From: Epichloe hybrida
Taxonomy: Eukaryota; Ascomycota; Sordariomycetes; Hypocreales; Clavicipitaceae
Direction: 5' to 3'
Assembly (NCBI GenBank): GCA_019022495.1
Contig: JAFEKR010000001.1
Location: 2,976,001 to 3,040,000, forward strand
Length of the DNA stretch: 64,000 nucleotides
Of the stretch, positions 46,437-56,195 are shown piece by piece (the stretch's first letter is position 1; the number at the start of each line of letters is the position of its first letter). The translations under genes were made by a program, and so were the position numbers. A model generated the notes under the pieces. The model saw nothing but the letters and a program-made list of their open reading frames with translations, made no database searches and was not told where the DNA came from.

Positions 46437-47513
46437 ATGCCGCCCCAAGGCACAGATCAACCAGTCAAGAAGCAGAGCAAATGGTCGCCAGAGGAGGATG
46501 CATTAATCATTGAGCTCAGAGGGAGCGGAATGAAGTGGGAGGATGTCTCGAAGCGTTTACCTGGGAGAAGTGCTATCAGTTGTCGGCTTCATTACCAAAA
46601 CTACCTGGAGCGACGAAGCGAATGGGACGAGGAACGCAAGAATAAGCTGGCCAGACTTTATGAGAGGTGAGTTACGCTGGCCCCGACCGAAAAAATATGG
46701 TCTTGTCATCTTGTCCTTGTCTGGCGATGGTTGCATACAAATGAAAAAACGCCCGCGGGAATTCCTTTCTCTCCAAGACAATTTGTCTTGACAGACACCG
46801 GCTAACATGTTTTGTTCCCGCAAAGATTCAAATCGGAAATGTGGGCCAAGGTCGCAGAGGAGCTGGCCGTGCCTTGGAGAGCAGCAGAGGCGATGCACTG
46901 GCAACTTGGAGAGGCCGATATGGCGAGAAGAGCTGGAGTGGTACCGTTCTCCCTGGCCGCCGTCAATCTCGAGAGTGGCCACCGAGCAGGACCGCCGCCT
47001 CGAACCAATGTACACTTTCAATCGCAAGAAACGATGACCCGACATATCACGCCGCCATCTCCGCGAACAATGTACTCGTCTCGGAATCAATCTGGCTCCT
47101 CCTCGATGGCTGGCCAACTGCCGCCGCGCGTCGAAAACGTAGGGGCGCCGCCGCCTCCGCCTTTGCAAGCTGGAACCGGGCCAATGTTACACGGATCCAT
47201 GCCGCAGGAACATGGGGGAGACTTCTACTACAGCGCCGGGCCTGGTCTTGCCCCGATACAGCACCAAGGACAGCCACGGAACCCAGGACCATTACCAAGT
47301 CTTGCGGAACTCACAACGGGTGTTAGCCCATACCCGGGCCAAATTGATCGGCCACATTCAGGACACGCGAGTAACAATACGGCAGTCAAACATGCGATGC
47401 CAATGCCAGCCTCTCAGGGCTACCAGCAGCACATGGATCAGAGTAGAGTGAAGCGACACGCCAGTCCGGAAATGACGCAGCGAGAGGGAAGCCAACGACG
47501 TCGTCTGGGCTAA
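46437..47513 (+). CDS. Myb/SANT-domain DNA-binding regulator
   Basis: Two exons are certain: up to 46666 (GTGAGT donor) and 46826-47513 (CAAAG acceptor, phase 2). Counted from the first in-frame ATG at 46437 the protein is 305 aa. A Myb/SANT repeat lies at about residues 14-62 (SKWSPEEDALIIELRGSGMK, then WEDVSKRLPGRSAISCRLHY). A second, divergent helical unit follows (WAKVAEELAVPWRAAEAMHW), then a Pro/Gly/Gln-rich low-complexity tail ending KRHASPEMTQREGSQRRRLG. The frame stays open upstream for hundreds of bases and looks coding from about 46150 (INVDITSLLKSADSNEPQGY). There is no ATG in that part, so the true start is probably in an upstream exon I could not define. It is likely a nuclear transcription factor; target genes are unknown. 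Confidence 0.82.
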
Positions 47514-48173
47514 GTTGGGATGCGAATGTCATGCTCTCTCCACTGAATTTGTCATGGTTGTCAAAAGACACATTCCACGCCATGATTTCTGCCAAGATAT
47601 TACGGAGGTCTCGAATACGAACCAAAACCCCGCAAAAAAAAAAAAAGGAAGAAGTAACATCATAGACTAAACAAGGGTTAACGGGCAAAGGAGCAAAGTA
47701 GAACGGAGCGAAGGTGATTTTATGGGACGATTTTTTGTTTTTCGAAAAGGATAAATTTTTTCGACGCGAGCGATCTTGCATTGGGGCGGCGATATCATTA
47801 CGGGACCCCATTACGACACCTCATATATTTTACTAACTTACTCTCATGACGATACCAAGGAGCGACAGATGACGGGTTGACTGATTGTACACATGGGGGG
47901 ACAGGACGGGATAGATAATACGGCGACTAGGAAGGGAAACTCTTATTTTTGCATGTATAGATGGGCATGGTTTGGATAAGACAAAACGGGGGGGGGCATT
48001 CATTGATAGAGAGCCAGAAAGGCATAATTGAGCATACTCGACTGATTAAGGAGTGCGTGCGGCTGCCAAGTTGCATCCGTGACTTGACGCGCCTTGATAA
48101 TTTCGGGGGTCGTTCTCAGAGTTGTCAATTTTTTTTTTTTTTTGATAACAAGATACATGACCATTGTATTCAT
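47514..48173. other. Convergent intergenic region
   Basis: This lies between the Myb gene stop and the Trm9 stop. It holds an A-run at about 47634-47646 and a T-run at 48129-48143. No gene was seen. Confidence 0.6.
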
Positions 48174-48923
48174 TCATTCTTCCTCTCCAGTCCCTCTCTC
48201 CCCCTTGGTCCTCAGAATGGCCCACCAATTATCCCTCTCATAGCCGCTCTCGCAAACCTCGCCGCCGGCCTCCCTCGCGTCCTCCTCCAGCTCGCCCTCC
48301 CTATACAAGTGGTAGTACCGCTGGTACGTCTCGTCAGCGCCGGCGTCAGCGCCCTTCTTCCTCGTCACCCACGGCACCAGCCTGTCCTGGCGGGACTTCT
48401 CGTCCCACCCCCTCCTGCTACCAGCCTGCTCCAGGGCCCAGACGTAGACGAGGGCCCTTCCCGCGCGCGGCACGAGGCACGCGAGCATGCGGGCCATGGC
48501 GTCCCTCCTGCGCTGGCGCGTGGAGAAGTGGTGCACGACGGCGATGCAGATGACGAAGTCTGCGCAGCCGGGGCGGAAGGGCAGCGCGAGGGAGTCGGCG
48601 ACGACGAGGAGGGCCGGGGCGGACACGACCACCTGGTTGTGGTTGTGGGATCCGGAGGCGGCGGAGGCGGCGGCGGCGAGGCCCACGAGGGACGGGGAGC
48701 GGTCCGACGCGAGCATGTGCAGGCTCGGGTTGACGGAGAGGTACTTGCCGTTGCCGCAGCCTATGTCGAGGCCGACGGAGCCGGGAGGGAGGGAGAGCAG
48801 GAACTGGGTTACGAGGGGCCAGGGCTTGTGGCGGGTTGCGCTGAAATGGGGGGCTATTGCTTCGTACACGGCGTGGACGTGCGTGTCTTCGTAGGAGACG
48901 TGCGTGTCTTGGTAGGAAGCCAT
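48174..48923 (-). CDS. TRM9: tRNA wobble-uridine carboxymethyl methyltransferase Trm9
   Basis: This is an intronless 249-aa SAM-dependent methyltransferase. It completes mcm5U/mcm5s2U at the wobble position of certain tRNAs together with Trm112. The SAM-binding motif GLDIGCGNGK lies at residues 51-60, preceded by YEAIAPHFSATRHKPWPLV. Later family blocks are ADSLALPFRPGCADFVICIA, VVHHFST, GRALVYVWALEQ, and the Trm9-specific YQRYYHLYREGELEE with a C-terminal GGEVCESGYERDNWW. The N-terminus carries a small duplication (SYQDTHV-SYEDTHV). The start ATG at 48921-48923 follows a poly-purine stretch, and no earlier in-frame Met competes. Confidence 0.93.
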   Translation of the reverse strand: MASYQDTHVSYEDTHVHAVYEAIAPHFSATRHKPWPLVTQFLLSLPPGSVGLDIGCGNGKYLSVNPSLHMLASDRSPSLVGLAAAASAASGSHNHNQVVVSAPALLVVADSLALPFRPGCADFVICIAVVHHFSTRQRRRDAMARMLACLVPRAGRALVYVWALEQAGSRRGWDEKSRQDRLVPWVTRKKGADAGADETYQRYYHLYREGELEEDAREAGGEVCESGYERDNWWAILRTKGERGTGEEE

Positions 48924-50357
48924 GGTTTTTTTTTTGTTTTCCCGCGTGGGAATTGGGAGGGTTGAGGGCGTGTGTGGGAGGGAGTTGGGTGAATGGAGAG
49001 TTGGAGGTGGTTGGGTTTTGTTTTACTACACACTGTACTTCGTTGGGGGACTAACATTATGGTGGACGGCCTCGTTTCGTTCGGGTCGAATTCTACGTTT
49101 GCTTCACCGGGATAACGTGTGTTCTCGTACTGTTCTATCCTTTCTTTGGCAATTCTTTTTTTTATATATACATCGTTTGTGTCGCGGGCTCTCTGCGACT
49201 TGGAGGTTCCGCGAGGGTGCGGGGTCGTCACGCCGCACAAATGTTGTCAGAGCATTCGTCACGTGCCGCCTGCCGTTAGAGCCCACAATAAACCGAACCT
49301 TGTTTTTCGAACCATTAATCCTCTCGTCTGAGGCGTCACGGCAAGGCACATGGTAATAACACTCGAAAGGAAATACCGCCGAGAAGGCGAGGAGGAAAAA
49401 AAAAAAAAAAAAAAAAGTGCCGCGTGGGTCTCGGTGGGTTTTCCCGACGTTGCATCGAAAAATCCCGAAGCATCCCCTGCCCCTGTCCCTGTCCTTGTAC
49501 CCCTGGGAATAACGTGAAAGCCTGCTCATTACAACGCTGCTCTGGGCACCCGACGTCTTTCGTGAGTTGCATCTTTCCAGGTCGATGCAAGTCTGTGGGC
49601 TCGCCGAGGACTCCCCGAATTGGGGTGGTTGGCGTGGTTCTTCGCTCTTGTGGTTCGCTCTTGTGGTTCACCCTCTGTGATTGCCTCTGTGGTTCACCCT
49701 GTGTATATGTTGCAGTGTGTTTATGCGAAACCGGGTTCGTCAAGCGAGGGAATGTGAAACACGGGGCGGCCTCAGAAACACAAGGCATCTTCTGGAACCG
49801 TCATCGTCGGCTTCTAGAATCGTCCCCTCCAATCCGCAAGTTTGCATCAGAGACAAAAACGACCGTGTCATGGTTCGGACCCGCCATGCAACGGCGCGCC
49901 AACCCCTTTGACGAACAGGACTGTGCTTCGTCAGTTTGCATCATCGCGTCGTCGCGAGGCCACCCCCCCCCTTCTCCCCACCATGGCAGGGAATGCGTTG
50001 ACGAGCGTGTGGAAACGGGCCCATTTGGCTCGGACAGGCCGAAATGAGTTGATGCTTTCCTTTCTTCGACTGATTCCATCCTGCATGTTAACCGATTGGT
50101 GGATTGGATTGGTGGATTGGTGGATTGGTGGATTGGTGGGTAGACGGACGGCATCATCTGGAGTTGGTCGGCGCGGATATTCGCACACCTCGTCGTTGCC
50201 CCCAAGTACCCTCCCTCCCTTGTATGTACGTAGACAGAACCGGTTCGCAGGTTTTTTTTTTTTTTTTTTTGTTTGTTTGTTTGTTGCATGCATATCCCTG
50301 GTTACTTTCGACATGGGCTTCGGAGCATTTCCATGGAGAGAATAAATTCCAATTTCA
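48924..50357. other. Intergenic region
   Basis: This lies between the Trm9 start and the oxidoreductase stop, both minus strand. It contains an A-run at 49393-49416, a GATTGGTG repeat at 50096-50138 and a T-run at 50251-50270. I see no gene. Confidence 0.55.
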
Positions 50358-50879
50358 CTACTGATTGCCAGTGTTAAGCGGGCTCTTGGCATCGTACACA
50401 TCCGTGGTAATCTGCTCGGGATACTCCACGCCCCCCTGCCGCAGCGCCGCCTCCATCGTCTCCATGACGGCGATGCTCTCCTCCCACGGCAGCGTGACGC
50501 TCTGCTTCTTGCCATCGCGGAGGCATCGCGCGCACTCGTCCGCCTCCCAGAACATGCCTTGACCCCACGAGTCCCTCTTGGGGTCCGTGGGGATGGGACA
50601 CTCGACATGTTCGACCGCGCCGTCGCCTCCCCTCTTGATGACGCTGTATGATGTTGGGCGGAACGCGGGATGGGGCACTTGGATCTCGCCTCTGGAGCCC
50701 TGGATGCGGATGGCCGGCGCCGCCGTCGTCTTGCCGTGCGGTGACGTGCCCACGAGCATGGACGTCGTGGCCACGCCCATGGACCTGCTGCGCGGGAAGT
50801 GGCAGATGATGCTGGTGTTCTCGTCCACGCCCGTGTGGTACTTGTTCATGGCGGCCAGCACCGTGGGCGACTCCTTGCC

Positions 50880-50912
<33 letters not shown>

Positions 50913-51789
50913 CTGGACGTGGTAGAGCGTCTGGAATACCCATGTGAGGGCGTAGATGCCCAGGTCGAGCAGCGCACCGCCCGCGAGGTCCTTGTTCACC
51001 ATGCGGTGGGAGTCGGGGAAACCGACTCTACCGTCGTCCTCGTCGGTGGTTTCGTTGAACGACAGGTCAGCTGCCGACGCAGGGGTTGATCGGTTGGTCA
51101 GTCATGTCAATATCCCTTGGGTGAATACAAGTACGATGATATTTCAGATTTCACCCATGATGAAAGAGGCAGGGGGGGGGGGAGATAGAGAACAGCCCAC
51201 TCACCCATCGTCCTGTACACTGTCCCAATCTCCCCCGAAGCAATCAACTCGCAGACCTTGATGCTCAAGGGAAAGAACCTCGTCCAGACGGCCTCCATGA
51301 AGAACAACTTCTTCTCCTGCGCCTTGGCCACCAGCTTCCTGGCCTGCGCCGCCGTCACCGTCAAGGCCTTTTCGCAGAGAACATTCTTGCCCGCGTCCAG
51401 CGCCAGCATGGCATTCTGGAAGTGATGGCTGTGCGGCGTCGCGACATAGACCACGTCGACGCGTGGATCGGCAACCAGCTCTGCGTACGACCCGTACGTG
51501 CTCGTCGAGGCAGGCCCGTCAATCTTCTTGATGAAGGCGGCGGCGCGGTCGGCCGACGTCGAGGACGAGACGGCGACGATTTCGTGGCGCACGTCGTGGA
51601 CGTCCCGGGCCGCGGGGTCCGTGAGGAGGTCTTTGCAGAATGCTTGGGAACAAGAACAAACCTGTCAGCGGGTGGCGTCATCCTCATGACAAGGGGCAAG
51701 GAAAGTCAATGTGTTTGTGTGTTACTTTCTGCGATCCAGCCCGTGGCCATGATGCCCCATTTTATGGTGTAGGGGGTGGAAGATGCCAT
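50358..51789 (-). CDS. Gfo/Idh/MocA-family NAD(P)-dependent oxidoreductase
   Basis: This encodes a 404-aa oxidoreductase resembling dimeric dihydrodiol dehydrogenase / NADP-xylose dehydrogenase. Exons on the minus strand are 51726-51789, 51205-51642 and 50358-51070, with phases 1 and 1. The N-terminal Rossmann start reads YTIKWGIMATGWIAET. Then come EIVAVSSSTSADRAAAFIKK, VDVVYVATPHSHHFQNAMLA, the conserved CEKALTVTAAQ (the EKP-like motif with Ala for Pro) and FFMEAVWTRFFP. The C-terminal part has GGALLDLGIYALTWVFQTLY. A run of ten Ser (residues about 250-259) comes from a GAC/CGT-type triplet repeat at 50881-50910 and is a species-specific insert. The substrate cannot be read from the sequence; a sugar or trans-dihydrodiol is likely. 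Confidence 0.9.
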
Positions 51790-52712
51790 TTTCCGTGTCG
51801 TCGAGTTTCGCTGCTGATGAGGCTGCTTGTCTGGATGAGTGAGTTAGATGCTTTGTTTCCCTTTTTTTTTTTTTTTTTTTTTTTTTTTAGTGGGGGAGAT
51901 GAGATGATGTGAAGAAGCGGGGGTTTGTTTTGGTCAAGGGGGCGGGCGGTGGCGATATTCTCACTTGCCGGAACTGGAAACTGATAGTCTGGCTTTGCAG
52001 GCGCTGAGGTCGACAAGATCAACAAAGATTGAGTCGAGCGACAGTCTACTGGGAATCTGAATGCCCGCCTTCGTGTCCCGTGTTCATGGCCCCATCTTGA
52101 AAGTTGCATCGCCATTGAGGCTGTTTCGTCTTGACGTGTGCCAGGCGGCCAAGACCATGTACACAAAGAGGAACAAAAGAGTCGCACCCTGTTTTCTGGC
52201 CGTGGTCGAGGTGCAGAGCCAAGCGCATCATCTGCTCATGCAAGTGCGAAAATTGACTCTGGGAAGGAGCCCATGCATGAAACCTACGATGCACAAGGTT
52301 TTTGTCGGATACGGATACGGAAACTCAAAACTATATTTCAAGATTTTCATATCTACATGGGGCATGGGGAATAATCTAGAACTCACACATCCTTGGGTTT
52401 TCACCCTCGTTGGTTATCACGTCAATTATGTTTGTTATTGAATAAAAGAGATTATTCGATCCTTTCCAACAGACGTTTCTTGTTAGACACGGGCTATCTC
52501 TTGACAGCGTGGGAATAACAGATCAGAAGTCAGCCCTGTCTTTGGTGCCGCGAGGATTAGACGGCCGATACGAGTAGTGCCCCAAACTGCACAATGAGCG
52601 ACAATCACATCCGACACAGCCATGAGACACGAGGCAGTATGTTCAACATTGTGTGCTCAGTATTCCAGGGTAATTCTGCCATTTTGCTTACGACGAGATA
52701 ACAGGCCTCCGG
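51790..52712. other. Divergent intergenic region
   Basis: This is the promoter region of the oxidoreductase (minus) and of the coiled-coil protein gene (plus). A T-run of about 30 lies at 51860-51889. No gene was seen. Confidence 0.55.
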
Positions 52713-53501
52713 ATGTTGCTGTCCAAGATGGAGGACAACGATCCAGAAAGCTCCGACTGCCTCCCTCCTCTTCGTCCCGCTGGCCCGAGGCACGGCGACC
52801 GACCGAGCGGCAAAGTTTCATCTAATAGTGATGAGTCCTCTAACAAAGAAAGCATCGCTTCCTCGGTACCATTTCCCGAGATGAGCACGCCTCCATCCTC
52901 CATCAAGACGCCGACCGGGTCATCGCCATGTATTCCATTCGGCGAGCCCGAAACTGCCCCCGGCCCGTCCTCTAGTAGAGGTGCATACTTTGACACCATC
53001 TTATCACCCAGCGAGTCCAGAATCGAAACAAGACCATCACCTAGCAAGGTTACACTACCTCTTGTCGCACCGTCTCCGGATGTCTCCAATGAGACGAACC
53101 ATGAACCTACGTCAAAGGCAGCCGGGAAGAGAAAGAGAACCGATAAGTCTCCCTCGCCACCTGATGATATTTTGGGTCCATTCGCGCACGAGCTTGATCG
53201 GTCTACCATAGGAAGGCTGCGGTTTGAAGCGGAGGCCCTCCGGGATGAGTCTGGACAAGTATGTCCTTTGCAAATGGCGCAATTATTCATGGCCGATAGT
53301 ACACTCAGGGCGGCGCACTGGACCGAGCTTGACGAGGGGGAGAGGGCGATTAAGAGGATGCGTCAGGACAACCTCGACTTGGAGCGTCTGCGGGAGCGCC
53401 AGGAGATAGAAGAAGCCAGGAAGCGGGAAAGGGAGGAGAAACGGCTTGCCAACAAGCGCAAATACGGGTTGATCAGGAACAAAACACCCAAAAAGACCTG
53501 A
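52713..53501 (+). CDS. Unrecognised protein with charged C-terminal coiled coil
   Basis: This encodes 262 aa if translation starts at the ATG at 52713; a second in-frame ATG at 52728 (MEDNDPESS) is an equally good start. The N-terminal half is Ser/Pro-rich and probably disordered. A basic nuclear-localisation-like cluster KAAGKRKR sits near residue 140. The C-terminal half is helical and looks conserved: PFAHELDRSTIGRLRFEAEA, MAQLFMADSTLRAAHWTEL, then a strongly charged coiled coil (LERLRERQEIEEARKREREE) and a basic end KRKYGLIRNKTPKKT. I do not recognise the family. Codon composition and the uninterrupted frame support a real gene. Confidence 0.72.
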   Translation: MLLSKMEDNDPESSDCLPPLRPAGPRHGDRPSGKVSSNSDESSNKESIASSVPFPEMSTPPSSIKTPTGSSPCIPFGEPETAPGPSSSRGAYFDTILSPSESRIETRPSPSKVTLPLVAPSPDVSNETNHEPTSKAAGKRKRTDKSPSPPDDILGPFAHELDRSTIGRLRFEAEALRDESGQVCPLQMAQLFMADSTLRAAHWTELDEGERAIKRMRQDNLDLERLRERQEIEEARKREREEKRLANKRKYGLIRNKTPKKT

Positions 53502-53794
53502 GTCCGGATTGAAAGAGGTGAGATGATTCGACAGACGTGTCGCGGGGGGGGGCGTTTCTTTGGATATGATTTGACGCCAGAAGCAGACCCCCCCTGATGT
53601 GAAGTGTCATCCTGCTTGCCAGTCTCGGGGACAGGTCGATGTGTCATTCTCTTGGTAAAAGGTTGTTTTATATATCCTTGGCAAAGGTGTTGGCAACAAT
53701 GAAAGGGAAACAAGCGGTTGCTTCCATGTAAACCTGCATCATTATTAGTGTTTCTTCGATGGGAACAAAAAAAAAAAAGAAAAAAAAAAGCCTT
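53502..53794. other. Convergent intergenic gap with A/T homopolymers
   Basis: This short region lies between two convergent genes. It has a G-run at 53543-53552 and A-runs at 53766-53788, and nothing else was identified. Confidence 0.6.
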
Positions 53795-54909
53795 TTAATC
53801 CGTTGCCACTCCGCTCACCTTGACATTGTCGGCGCCCATTTTGATCTTTCCCCATGAGACGGCTTCATCGGGCCGGGCACCGGCATCACTGCCATCAAAC
53901 TCCTGGGCAGTGTTGATATAAACGGCAGACTCGGCGCCATTTCTCATCAAACAAGCGTTGGCGATGTGGTGCTTGACGATTCCCCCTCCCAGAATGATCA
54001 TGCCAGCCCTCTTTGCCCTGACGGAAATGGTATTGATGTTGCGAATATCCTCGACAATGTCAATCCTGAGCTGTCGCGGCGACGACTTGAAGGTATGAAA
54101 ATACAACATGTCACCCAGGCTCCCATCCGTCAGAGCAGGGCAAAAAACAGGAATATCATTCTTCCAAGCCCAGTAGTACACGGACTTTTCGTCATTAATC
54201 TCCCTTCCCAGCCGATGAATCACCTTGGAGGGCGTCCAGTTGATCTCCGCTCCGGCCCCCCTGCTCGCCTCCTGCTCCTCCAGCATCCTGTCCAGGATGG
54301 GGACGACCCAGTCCTCGAAAGCACAGTAGTTGGCGTTGGGGACGACGAGGTTTCCGATTCGGTTGAGGCCCTTCTTGCGGAGGGTGGACCCGTCGGCGCT
54401 GAACGAGGACATGTATGTTGTGCCGAGGCACTTGATCAAGTCTTCTTCTACGCCGCCGGCGGTGGTAACGATGGCGGAGATGTGCTTGTGCTCGGTGAGC
54501 CAGCGGAGGGTGCCGCGGAGACCGGAGGAGATGAGGTTGGACGTGTAGCCTAGGAAGATGGTTGTCTTGTCGTCGGTGTCGGGGTCTCTCCATTCTCGCT
54601 GGGCCATTGTTAGATTTGCAGGTTCACGTATTGATTGGTTGGGGCGAGGTGAGGTGAGGTGATGGCCATATTTGTCCTGCCTCGGGTGGTGCTCACCATG
54701 TCGTTGATGATGCGGATTGCTTCTGCCGTAGAACTCGCCTGGAAACCCATGTGCCGCATGCCGAGGTACAGGTCCTGCGCGGTAATGGGGCCCTTGAGCT
54801 TGTTGAAGTCGAGCTCCTCGACGGGCTGGGCGTCGGAGGGCATGGCTTCGGATTTCATGAGCACGGCGTCGGTGGCTGCTGGCGGGGCGGCATCGTGGTG
54901 GGTTGACAT
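53795..54909 (-). CDS. DYS1: Deoxyhypusine synthase
   Basis: This encodes a 338-aa NAD-dependent enzyme that transfers the aminobutyl group of spermidine to eIF5A, the first step of hypusine formation. Exons on the minus strand are 54697-54909 and 53795-54598. The intron is phase 0, with branch site TCTAAC and acceptor CCCAG. Visible blocks are [77 protein letters not shown] and [20 protein letters not shown]. The C-terminal active site [13 protein letters not shown] carries the catalytic Lys (about K322) that forms the enzyme-intermediate imine. Length and motifs are normal. Confidence 0.96.
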
Positions 54910-56195
54910 GGTGATGGATTCAAGTCGGGAGAGAGGGAATGTAGTCGAGTACTACGGATTAGAGGGCGTGCCGAACTGAGTGAGTACATGAAGTGCGGAT
55001 TGAGTATCGGATTTCGAGATGGGCGGCTCCACACTGTCTCAAAGACTCAAAGTCGAGGTCGTGGATTTATTTTTGTGGTTTAGTACGAAGTACTCCGTAA
55101 GGTACGGATTATTACATATAGGCGGGCGATCAATGGGGTCTGGACCCCGTTTGGGTGGATACCGGAGTACGTAAACAGAAAGAAGCATGAATGTACATAT
55201 ACGCACGTGCTGCCGTTGTTTGTGCAACGGGCCCAGACGCAACGTACAAGCAAAGCAAACGTTTTGACATCAGCGCCGCTTCCATGCCACTGCCCCGTAG
55301 ATGGCAATGCCAGATAAAGTCTGCCAGATAGAGTCCATGATAGCTAAAGCGATGATGAACAGCAAAGAATCGTTCATTTCATCGTCGACGAGTCCGCTGA
55401 CTCCATTGCCAGGAATGGACTAGCGGGCGGGCGGCAGTTTGATCTCCAGCCCTGCTATTGGGCGCTTTGGCATTAGCCCCTGTTGCCCTGTTGGTACGGA
55501 GTACGTACTCCGTAATACACCCACTGTAGCCACTGTAGCAAGTAGTACAAGTTGTCAGTTGGGTGAAGGCAGAACTGACGGGGCTGGCAAACTGGCACCA
55601 CCGCAGCGGCCTCGGAGCAAGTCATGCGCATTTCAAGGGCTGACGGGGCCGGGGCCGACCATCTTCAATCCTTCACTTCATCAATCCGACCTCCTCCCGA
55701 ACGACCTGCCAACCTGCCAACCTGCCAACCTGCCAACTGCCCGTCGCGCCATCGCCGCTGCCACGACGCCGCTCGAATACCACATATACGCTTCGACGAT
55801 ACTCATTGACGACGCATTCCGCCCACGACAGCACGACAGCACGACAGCACGACAGCACGACAGCACGACAGCACGACGCCGCGACTGCCCGTTCATCATT
55901 GTGCACGCCCTGGCGCCTGGCGGCTCACCAACATTCAAGGGCTCAAACTCGACGGCTGGCAGGCTGGCTCCGGAAACCACCAGATCCCAGACTTGCTACT
56001 ATCCAGCGTCATCCCAATCAGCATTCCATCTTTGCACCGTTGCGTCCGGCAGCCGCGAATGAGATCCTGATCGATTGCCCACCCATTCACCGGGCTGTTG
56101 CCCTTGTACGCGACTGATGTACGTCTTGGTCTGAATCTTATCTTCGTGTTTATGTCAGCCACCTCGGCTGGTTGCCCCTAGTCTCTCCCCTACTC
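54910..56195. promoter_or_regulatory. Divergent promoter region, DHS / Snt1-like gene
   Basis: This contains TACTCCGTA at 55091-55099 and a back-to-back TACGGAGTAC / GTACTCCGTA pair at 55495-55514. It also holds an (AACCTGCC)n repeat at 55707-55737 and a 10-base (CACGACAGCA)n array at about 55826-55878. No gene was recognised. Confidence 0.5.
55826..55878. repeat. 10-base tandem repeat CACGACAGCA
   Basis: About five near-perfect copies lie in the divergent promoter region, roughly 320 bases before the Snt1-like start. Confidence 0.88.

Noticed and set aside
49842..50608. Overlapping frames on both strands around 50 kb
   Set aside because: They depend on homopolymer runs and a GATTGGTG repeat and show no domain. 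The 3' part is the antisense of the oxidoreductase gene.
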